Notes under the pieces: model-generated
Told to the model about the DNA's origin: nothing
Databases searched by the model: none
The model's input: only the letters and a program-made list of their open reading frames with translations
Made by a program: the position numbers and the translations under genes
Assembly: GCA_012841485.1 (NCBI GenBank)
Contig: DUUU01000343.1
Coordinates: 1-10,245 of the forward strand
Direction: 5' to 3'
From: Armatimonadota bacterium
Lineage (GTDB): Bacteria; Armatimonadota; JAAZEB01
Length of the DNA: 10,245 bases
Shown: positions 1 through 4,798 of the stretch, piece after piece
Position numbering within the stretch: position 1 is the first letter of the stretch
How the letters are laid out: each line of letters starts with the position of its first letter

Positions 1-213
1 AAACCAGGGGTTGATCTCCAGGCCGGTGCCCTCAATCTGCCACTCTTTTGCCCACGTGCAGAGGAGGTAACCCTTGCCGCTCCCCACGTCGAGCACGCGC
101 AGCCCGTGGCGCACCTGGCAATAGTTGGCCAGCAGATGGATCTTCTCTGGCGACGAGGGGTTCTGGACCGTGTGGTCACGCTCGATGATAGCAAAGTACT
201 CAAGGGAATGCAT
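1..213 (-). CDS. SAM-dependent methyltransferase, N-terminal part (runs off the window)
   Basis: The first 71 codons of a class I methyltransferase are visible; the rest lies beyond the left edge. Residues 40-50 (VLDVGSGKGYL) are the glycine-rich motif I that binds S-adenosylmethionine, and Glu66 in GLEINPW is the acidic residue expected at the end of the second strand, which contacts the ribose. The ATG start is supported by an AGGAGGAG ribosome binding site just upstream (218-225). The substrate cannot be told from this piece: small molecule, protein and nucleic acid are all possible. It lies 150 bp downstream of pyrE in the same direction. The family assignment is firm; the specific role is unknown. 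Confidence 0.85.
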   Translation of the reverse strand, partial: MHSLEYFAIIERDHTVQNPSSPEKIHLLANYCQVRHGLRVLDVGSGKGYLLCTWAKEWQIEGTGLEINPWF

Positions 214-217
214 GGGA

Positions 218-225
218 CTCCTCCT
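218..225 (-). promoter_or_regulatory. Ribosome binding site of the methyltransferase gene
   Basis: AGGAGGAG on the minus strand, 4 nt before the ATG at 213. It fixes the start of the partial methyltransferase. Confidence 0.7.
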
Positions 226-322
226 ACATCCTCCCTATCGCGTGCCGGGCCGCTGTTGCTTAACAAAGCGTCTATCGCAGAGCAGGTGGCCGTGAAACCG
301 GGCCAACAGGGCAGCGAACGCT

Positions 323-354
323 GGCGCGAGCAGGAGGAGCCCATCTTCCGCGCC
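323..354 (-). terminator. Possible stem-loop downstream of pyrE
   Basis: GGCGCG (323-328) and CGCGCC (349-354) form a 6-bp GC stem. The inner purine and pyrimidine runs can pair partly. It begins about 10 nt past the pyrE stop codon. No U-tract follows, so it is not a classical intrinsic terminator; it could be a weak terminator or an mRNA 3' end stabiliser. The rest of the gap (214-322) shows no gene or convincing promoter. Confidence 0.3.
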
Positions 355-363
355 GCCGGATGC

Positions 364-963
364 CTAAGAGAATTGGTGCTCGGCGACGAAGCGCAGCGCC
401 GCCTGCCGCTGCTCGTCGGTGATGTGTCCCAGGCGCACGAGCGCATCAAGTGTAGGCGTGAGGTGCATCAGCGCGTGCAGCGTGTAGCCGTGGCGGGCCA
501 GCACCCGGTCGCCGCCCTGCTCGCGGTCCAGCAAGATGACGACATCCTTCACCACCAATCCGGCTTCCTCGAGCGGCTTGATCGCCTCGATCTTGGTCGC
601 GCCATCGGTGATCACGTCATCCACGACCACGGCGCGCTCGCCTGGATTGAACGAACCTTCGATCAGCCGGCCGGTGCCGTACCCCTTCGCTTCCTTGCGG
701 GGGTAGATGAGCGGGATATCGCTTGCCATACTGGCGGCTACCCCGATGGGGAGCCCGGCGTAGGGAAGGGCGGCAATGCGGTCCGGTGCGAGCTGCTTGA
801 GCAACTGCGCCATCTCCTCGCCCAGGGCGCGCAGCGTCTGCGGGCAGGAGATGAGCACGCGGAGATCCACGTAGAAAGGCGAGACGAGCCCCGAGCGGAG
901 CTTGAACTCGCCAAAGCGGATGCACCCGCACGCGAACACCTGGTGATACAGTTCATCGGTCAT
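364..963 (-). CDS. pyrE: Orotate phosphoribosyltransferase
   Basis: Converts orotate and PRPP to orotidine 5'-phosphate in de novo pyrimidine synthesis, in the cytoplasm. The 199-residue protein has the usual length. The PRPP-binding signature VVVDDVITDGATK is at 112-124, and the lysine-rich catalytic loop YPRKEAKGYGTGRLIEG is at 87-103. The KGYGT-type loop resembles the OPRT half of UMP synthases more than the E. coli PyrE loop (from memory of the family). A TTG two codons upstream (969) is possible, but GGTGAGGA lies 9 nt before the ATG at 963 and only 3 nt before the TTG, so the ATG is chosen. The gene sits 66 bp after nikR on the same strand and could be cotranscribed with it. No other pyrimidine gene is in the window. 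Confidence 0.96.
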   Translation of the reverse strand: MTDELYHQVFACGCIRFGEFKLRSGLVSPFYVDLRVLISCPQTLRALGEEMAQLLKQLAPDRIAALPYAGLPIGVAASMASDIPLIYPRKEAKGYGTGRLIEGSFNPGERAVVVDDVITDGATKIEAIKPLEEAGLVVKDVVILLDREQGGDRVLARHGYTLHALMHLTPTLDALVRLGHITDEQRQAALRFVAEHQFS

Positions 964-972
964 AGTCAATAG

Positions 973-980
973 TCCTCACC
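973..980 (-). promoter_or_regulatory. Ribosome binding site deciding the pyrE start
   Basis: GGTGAGGA on the minus strand, 9 nt before ATG 963 but only 3 nt before TTG 969. The spacing favours the ATG. Confidence 0.55.
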
Positions 981-1029
981 CATGCAGATTCCACACCGTC
1001 CGGGGGCTACCCTTCCGCGCGGTATCATG

Positions 1030-1452
1030 TCAGGCGAGGTCCTGGCCGGTGGTGGTACAGGTGAGCTTGCCGTGCTTGACGCCGCGGGTGGTGATCACCT
1101 TGTCGGCCAGGCGACGAACATCGGTTGAGGAGCCGCGGACAACGATCACCTCCAGGCAGTGATGCGCATCGAGGTGGATGTGCAGGGTGGAGAGGATCGC
1201 CTCGTGGTAGAGGTGCTGTAGCGCCGTGAGTTGCTCCATGGTGTCGTGCTCGTGGTGGTCGTAGACGAGGGTGAGCGTGCCGATCACCTCCTCCTCGCCG
1301 GATTCCCACTGTTGTTCGATGAGGTAGTCGCGCACGATGTCGCGAATCGCCTCAGAGCGATTGGTATAGCCGCGTGTCGCGATGGCCTCGTCAAACTTGC
1401 TCAGAAGATCGGGGGCCATGGAGACCCCGAAGCGCTCAACGCCGTTCACCAC
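1030..1452 (-). CDS. nikR: Nickel-responsive transcriptional regulator NikR
   Basis: A 140-residue ribbon-helix-helix repressor with a C-terminal ACT-like nickel-binding domain. Residues 5-45 form the DNA-binding part, including GYTNRSEAIRDIVRDYL, which is nearly the family consensus. The four high-affinity nickel ligands known from E. coli NikR (H76, H87, H89, C95) align with H80, H91, H93 and C99 at identical spacing, so nickel binding is expected to be intact. The C-terminal RGVKHGKL segment is also conserved. Two adjacent GTG codons (1452 and 1449) can start the protein; GAGGGAG lies 7 or 10 nt upstream. NikR usually represses nickel uptake genes (nikABCDE or similar) when nickel is plentiful. 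No transporter, hydrogenase or urease gene is visible here, so its targets lie elsewhere. I could not find the expected operator dyad in the window. Confidence 0.95.
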   Translation of the reverse strand: MVNGVERFGVSMAPDLLSKFDEAIATRGYTNRSEAIRDIVRDYLIEQQWESGEEEVIGTLTLVYDHHEHDTMEQLTALQHLYHEAILSTLHIHLDAHHCLEVIVVRGSSTDVRRLADKVITTRGVKHGKLTCTTTGQDLA

Positions 1453-1508
1453 CTGTTTTCTCCCTCGATGACAGGACGCGGGATACGCCCTCCCATGCTA
1501 GGCGAAGA

Positions 1509-1548
1509 GGAGCCTGGAACGGAAGCGGAGGCTTCCACTCCAGGCTCC
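1509..1548 (-). terminator. Two-part stem-loop after the oxidoreductase gene
   Basis: A perfect 10-bp outer stem, GGAGCCTGGA (1509-1518) with TCCAGGCTCC (1539-1548), encloses an AC/AC internal mismatch. Inside it is a perfect 6-bp stem, GGAAGC (1521-1526) with GCTTCC (1531-1536), and a 4-nt loop. It begins 19 nt after the oxidoreductase stop and ends about 55 nt before nikR. Only a short pyrimidine-rich stretch (TCTTCGCC) follows on the minus strand, so termination may be incomplete. It could alternatively be a dispersed palindromic repeat. Confidence 0.6.
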
Positions 1549-1567
1549 CCATGCGAGATCGCGAGAC

Positions 1568-2581
1568 TCAGCCGAGCACAACCGGCTTGCGCGTGCGGCC
1601 TGCCTCGAGCACCGCCAGTCCGATGGCGAGCGCCTTCTTGCCATCCACGCCGGTGACCGAGGGCTGCCGGCCTTCCTTGACGCAGGTGACGAAGTGATCC
1701 ATTTGGGCGTCAAACCACTCCTGGCCGATGGTGTGCTCGTACTCCAGCGCGTGCTCGACGCCGTCGCCGTCGGTGAGAACGAAGCTGTTGGTCTTCGCGC
1801 CTTGTGCCGGCGCGCCAGGGAAGCGCAGAGCGCCCTTGGGTCCGATGACATCGGAGAGGCCTTGCGTGCGGCACGCGGTGCCGGGGAGGCCCCACGTCCA
1901 GCTGCGCATCAGCTCATCCCCGGACTGGAAGCGGACGATGGCGCTTCCGGTATCGAGGGAGGTCGAATCGCCCTCCTTCATGTGCCGGACGGAGGCAAGG
2001 ACCACCTCCGGCTCGCCGAAGGTGAAGCGCGCGAAGTCCCAATCGTGGACGCAGCCATCGATGAAGGGGCCGCCGCCCTTCTGGGCATCGAGGAACCAGG
2101 GACTGCGCGGTCCGGAGCTGCCGGAGACGCCGCGCCAGAGGACTGGCCGGCCGAGCTCGCCGCTCTGGATGATCTCGCGCAGCTTCAGCCACTCGTTGCA
2201 GAAGCGGCGGACGAACGCGATCATGAAGAAGACCCCCGCCTCCTCGCACGCGGCGATCATGCGGTCGGCATCCTCCAGCGTCATGGCAATCGGCTTCTCG
2301 CAGAGGACGTGCTTGCCCGCTTTGGCCGTGGCAATCACATACTCCGGATGGAGGAAGGTGGGCGTGCAGACGACGACGGCGTTGACCTCCGGCATCGCCA
2401 GGAGCTCGTTGGCGTCGGTTACCCACTTGCCGGCGCCGTACTTCTCCGCCTGGCCGCGAGCGGCATCCGGGTTGATGTCTGAGACGCAGACGATGCGAGC
2501 ATCGTCGCGCTTGGAGAGGGCGGTGAGGTGCACGTTGCTGATACCGCCGCACCCAATCACGCCGAATCCGATGGTACTCAT
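1568..2581 (-). CDS. Gfo/Idh/MocA family NAD(P)-dependent oxidoreductase
   Basis: A 337-residue dehydrogenase of the glucose-fructose oxidoreductase/inositol dehydrogenase family. These cytoplasmic enzymes oxidise or epimerise sugars, inositols or related polyols. The Rossmann motif GFGVIGCGGIS is at 5-15. The EKP motif, whose lysine is catalytic, is at 95-97 (HVLCEKPIAM). The second-domain signature GGGPFIDGCVHDWD supplies Asp175, His179 and Asp182. AAAGGAA 7 nt before the ATG at 2581 supports this start, and the Rossmann fold begins immediately after it. The frame stays open 54 codons further upstream, to a GTG with a consensus ribosome binding site, but that stretch is Pro/Arg/Ser-rich and looks unlike the family. 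The substrate cannot be predicted. No sugar transporter or companion sugar gene is present. Confidence 0.94.
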   Translation of the reverse strand: MSTIGFGVIGCGGISNVHLTALSKRDDARIVCVSDINPDAARGQAEKYGAGKWVTDANELLAMPEVNAVVVCTPTFLHPEYVIATAKAGKHVLCEKPIAMTLEDADRMIAACEEAGVFFMIAFVRRFCNEWLKLREIIQSGELGRPVLWRGVSGSSGPRSPWFLDAQKGGGPFIDGCVHDWDFARFTFGEPEVVLASVRHMKEGDSTSLDTGSAIVRFQSGDELMRSWTWGLPGTACRTQGLSDVIGPKGALRFPGAPAQGAKTNSFVLTDGDGVEHALEYEHTIGQEWFDAQMDHFVTCVKEGRQPSVTGVDGKKALAIGLAVLEAGRTRKPVVLG

Positions 2582-2588
2582 CGAGTGG

Positions 2589-2595
2589 TTCCTTT
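2589..2595 (-). promoter_or_regulatory. Ribosome binding site for the oxidoreductase ATG
   Basis: AAAGGAA on the minus strand, 7 nt before the ATG at 2581. It supports the start that leaves the Rossmann motif at the N-terminus. Confidence 0.55.
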
Positions 2596-2610
2596 CGGCC
2601 TGGGATCCCG

Positions 2611-2624
2611 CCGCGCGAGCGCGG
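2611..2624. repeat. Short GC palindrome upstream of the oxidoreductase
   Basis: CCGCGC and GCGCGG flank a 2-nt centre, 30 nt upstream of the oxidoreductase ATG, next to a GGGATCCC palindrome. It could be an operator or a leader hairpin, but short GC palindromes are common in DNA of this composition. Confidence 0.25.
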
Positions 2625-2750
2625 CTCCAGCCTGTCACGCCAGGAGGGGGAGAGGGCGTGGCACGAACAGCCGTGTTGTGGACGGGTTCCCATTCAGTCT
2701 CATGGCTCGCGGTGCGCCCTACGTCTCCCGCGCGTGATGCCACCGCCTTG

Positions 2751-2762
2751 CCACCTCCTTTT
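2751..2762 (-). promoter_or_regulatory. Consensus Shine-Dalgarno with an in-frame upstream GTG
   Basis: The minus strand reads AAAAGGAGGTGG, close to a perfect complement of the 16S rRNA tail, 8-9 nt before a GTG at 2743. That GTG is in frame with the oxidoreductase, 54 codons ahead of its ATG. Either the gene has a longer form or leader, or the match is chance. The 259-bp gap (2582-2840) shows no other gene and no convincing minus-strand promoter. Confidence 0.35.
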
Positions 2763-2840
2763 GACAACCAAACCGTGGCGGATGTAACAGAGGAAGCGGT
2801 GCCCGTTCAATGGGGGCGTGGTGTGTTCGCGCGGCACTGC

Positions 2841-3488
2841 TTACCGGACGATAGGCGTGGCGATGCCACCCACGCGCAGCTTGTAGCTGGCGGATGCCTC
2901 TTGCTCGGCCGTTGTCAGGCGCACCAGCCGGCCATCCGCGCTGACCTGGGCCGAGTGAACGGCGAGTGGAGGCTCAAAGCGGTAGCTACTCGCATCCGCC
3001 CAGTCCACGCGCTCCTGATGGTGCGTGTCGGGTACGACGACCACGTGCGTGGCATCGACGGCAACGGCGGTCAGCACCGGGTTCTGTGGAAAGCCTTCCA
3101 GGGGTGGCGCGGGGAACGACACCTTCGGGGTATAGCGCACCTGATAGCGCGTGCCCGGTGCCTGCTCAGCCGTCGTGAGGCAGAGGGTCATGCCGTCATC
3201 CAGAAGCCGGACGCTCTTGATGCTCACGCGGGGCTCGATGGAGTAGTTCGTGCCTTCCTGCCACGAGGTTCGCTGGAGACCGGAGGGCGGCCAGCCCGCG
3301 CCGATGATCGCGTAGAGCTGCGTGCTCCCTTCCGACCATTCGAGGTGCGTCTGCAACTCCACCTGCCTGGGGCCGGAGTGTGTCTCCTCCACCCGGTTAT
3401 TACTGGAGTCATGACACCCCAGGAGAAGGGGTGCCAACACGGCCACGGCCCCCGCGAGCAACCCTCTCGCCCATCTCCAATCTGCCAT
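2841..3488 (-). CDS. Lipoprotein with two tandem beta-type repeat units
   Basis: A 215-residue secreted protein that I do not recognise as a named family. Residues 1-24 are a lipoprotein signal: Arg-containing N-region, hydrophobic core LLAGAVAVLAPLL, and lipobox LLLGC with Cys25 as the lipidation site. The mature part holds two related units. The ends of the units, residues 82-120 and 169-208, align: Y-x-(I/F)-E-P, then S-x-x-x-x-DG-x-x-x-x-LTTAEQ, then Y-x-(V/L)-R. The pattern of hydrophobic strands ending in G/S-x-x-Y-x-(V/L) resembles bacterial Ig-like domains (SbsA/Big type); this is inference. ATG 3488 is preferred over ATG 3497 because GGAGAG lies 9 nt before it and abuts the other. 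It starts 39 bp after the VWA gene, so it may be the last gene of that transcript. Confidence 0.8.
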   Translation of the reverse strand: MADWRWARGLLAGAVAVLAPLLLGCHDSSNNRVEETHSGPRQVELQTHLEWSEGSTQLYAIIGAGWPPSGLQRTSWQEGTNYSIEPRVSIKSVRLLDDGMTLCLTTAEQAPGTRYQVRYTPKVSFPAPPLEGFPQNPVLTAVAVDATHVVVVPDTHHQERVDWADASSYRFEPPLAVHSAQVSADGRLVRLTTAEQEASASYKLRVGGIATPIVR

Positions 3489-3497
3489 GATGCGCAT

Positions 3498-3503
3498 CTC
3501 TCC
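3498..3503 (-). promoter_or_regulatory. Ribosome binding site deciding the lipoprotein start
   Basis: GGAGAG on the minus strand directly abuts ATG 3497 but sits 9 nt before ATG 3488, favouring the shorter protein. Confidence 0.5.
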
Positions 3504-3527
3504 AAAACAATGGTGTTTCCAACGCTC

Positions 3528-4673
3528 CTACTGAGCAGTCACGATATCATGCTTGGCGGCCCACTGCCCGATCTCCTGGCGGTTGATCGCGGCGGCCATC
3601 AATTCCGGGAAGAGATCGGGAGTGCAGGCAAACGCCGGGATCCCCATCCCGGCCATCGCCGACGCGATATCGTGGTGGAACGCGGGCCGGCCGTCATCGC
3701 TCAGGGCAAGAAGCGCAATCACCTGGGTGCCGGAGTTGACAAGGGCCGCGGCGCGCTTCAGCATCTCCTCCTCGTCGCCCCCCTCGTAGAGATCGCTCAG
3801 GAGGATGAGGATTGTCTCCATGGGGCGGGTGATCAGGCCCTGGCAATAGGCGAGCGCGCGGTTGATATCGGTGCCCCCACCCAGCTGGGTGCCAAAGAGG
3901 AGCTCTACCGGGTCATGCAGCTCTTCGGTGAGATCGACGACCGCCGTATCGAAAGCGACAAAGTGCGTCTTGACCGCCGGCAGCGAGGCGAGGACCGCCC
4001 CGAAGACGCCCGCGTAGACGACCGAGGCGGCCATCGAGCCGCTCTGATCCACGCAGAGGATGATCTCGCGCAGCAGGGAACGCTTCCGTCCGTAGCCGAT
4101 GCGCGTCTCGGGGATGATGGTGCGGTACTCCGGCTGGTAGTGCTTCAGGTTAGCGCGGATGGTGCGGTGCCAGTCCATCTCCGAATACCGCGGGCGGCGA
4201 TTGCGTGCGGCGCGATTCAGGCTGCCCTGGATCGCCTGCCGCGTAGGCGCTGCCAGGCGGCGTTCCAGATCCTCGACGACACGGCGCACCACGATGCGCG
4301 CGGTCTCCTTCGTCTTGCCCGGGAGCACGCTCTTCAGCGAGAGGAGGGTGGAGACGAGGTGCACATCGGCCTCCACTGCTTCCAGCAGCTCCGGCTCCAG
4401 GAGCATCTGCCGGAGGTTCAGGCGCTCGAGGGCATCGCGTTGCATCACGCGCACCACCGACTTGGGGAAGTAGGTGCGGATATCGCCCAGCCACCGGGCC
4501 ACACTCGGCGCGGAGCTGCCCAACCCACCACTGCGGTCAGAGTCGTACAGGGCTTCCAGCGCCTGGTCGATTGCCCGATCCACACCTGTCAGCTCCATGC
4601 CCACCCCATCTGCCTGGCCCGACCCGAGGACCAGCCGCCACCGCCGCAGACGCTCGTCCGGTGTTATCGCCAT
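3528..4673 (-). CDS. VWA domain protein of the MoxR/DUF5682 cluster (YehP-like)
   Basis: A 381-residue protein: a helical N-terminal part (about 1-200) followed by a von Willebrand factor A domain (about 203-365). The MIDAS metal site is complete: DQSGS at 209-213, Thr268-Asp269 in GGGTDI, and Asp294 in LLSDLYEGG. Such VWA proteins, of the CoxE/COG2425 type, normally partner a MoxR AAA+ ATPase and bridge it to its client through a metal-coordinated acidic residue. The length and gene order match E. coli YehP (about 378 residues, from memory). The ATG at 4673 gives the family-like start MAITPDERLRRWRL; GGAG lies 11 nt upstream. A GTG at 4685 is an alternative. The gene is separated from DUF5682 by a 121-bp gap holding a long stem-loop and a small ORF, unusually wide for this operon. 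The biological client is unknown. Confidence 0.92.
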   Translation of the reverse strand: MAITPDERLRRWRLVLGSGQADGVGMELTGVDRAIDQALEALYDSDRSGGLGSSAPSVARWLGDIRTYFPKSVVRVMQRDALERLNLRQMLLEPELLEAVEADVHLVSTLLSLKSVLPGKTKETARIVVRRVVEDLERRLAAPTRQAIQGSLNRAARNRRPRYSEMDWHRTIRANLKHYQPEYRTIIPETRIGYGRKRSLLREIILCVDQSGSMAASVVYAGVFGAVLASLPAVKTHFVAFDTAVVDLTEELHDPVELLFGTQLGGGTDINRALAYCQGLITRPMETILILLSDLYEGGDEEEMLKRAAALVNSGTQVIALLALSDDGRPAFHHDIASAMAGMGIPAFACTPDLFPELMAAAINRQEIGQWAAKHDIVTAQ

Positions 4674-4702
4674 CTCGCCGACCACTCCAATCTCTGCTCC
4701 CG

Positions 4703-4798
4703 CTACCCGCCTCCCGGGCGCAAGCCAATCCAGACGCCGGGCGGCGGGTGGAGAGGCTCCAGCGCGCGCGCCCGGCTCTCGAAGTCACCAAACTTCAC
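4703..4798 (-). pseudogene. 31-codon ORF, possible remnant of a Thg1-like gene
   Basis: A GTG at 4798 overlaps the DUF5682 stop codon as GTGA, the usual arrangement for translational coupling, and opens a 31-codon frame ending in TAG at 4703-4705. The peptide begins MKFGDFESRARALEP and continues PPGVWIGLRPGG. The spacing K-F, E-x-R, E, then P-x-V-W-x-x-x-R-x-x-G resembles the first strand of Thg1-like tRNA-His guanylyltransferases, whose family has (V/I)-x-x-R-x-D-G-R there. Here D-G-R is replaced by G-G-G and the rest of the gene is absent, so it would be a decayed stub. The match is short, GC-rich and partly overlaps a stem-loop, so chance is a real alternative. It could also be a leader peptide affecting VWA expression. 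Confidence 0.3.
4705..4749 (-). other. Long stem-loop between DUF5682 and VWA genes
   Basis: ACCCGCC (4705-4711) pairs with GGCGGGT (4743-4749); after a single T/C mismatch position, CCCGG (4713-4717) pairs with CCGGG (4737-4741), leaving a 19-nt loop. This is 12 bp of almost pure GC stem, starting about 45 nt downstream of the DUF5682 stop and ending about 30 nt before the VWA start. No U-tract follows. It may reduce read-through, be a processing site, or mask the start of the VWA message. The structure is seen; the role is inferred. Confidence 0.5.

Noticed and set aside
106..972. A 288-codon plus-strand open frame
   Set aside because: It is antisense to pyrE, whose PRPP-binding motif and length are decisive.
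2744..2767. TTG at 2767 as a far-upstream start for the oxidoreductase
   Set aside because: It overlaps the ribosome binding site itself and would give a 62-residue extension unlike any member of the family.
2761..2790. TTGACA with TAACAG 18 nt later on the plus strand, looking like a sigma-70 promoter
   Set aside because: The -10 match is poor and no plus-strand gene follows; the TTGACA overlaps the complement of a consensus ribosome binding site on the other strand.
2798..2838. GTGCC/GGCAC inverted repeat downstream of the lipoprotein gene as a terminator
   Set aside because: Only 5 bp pair and the loop is about 30 nt with no inner pairing or U-tract.
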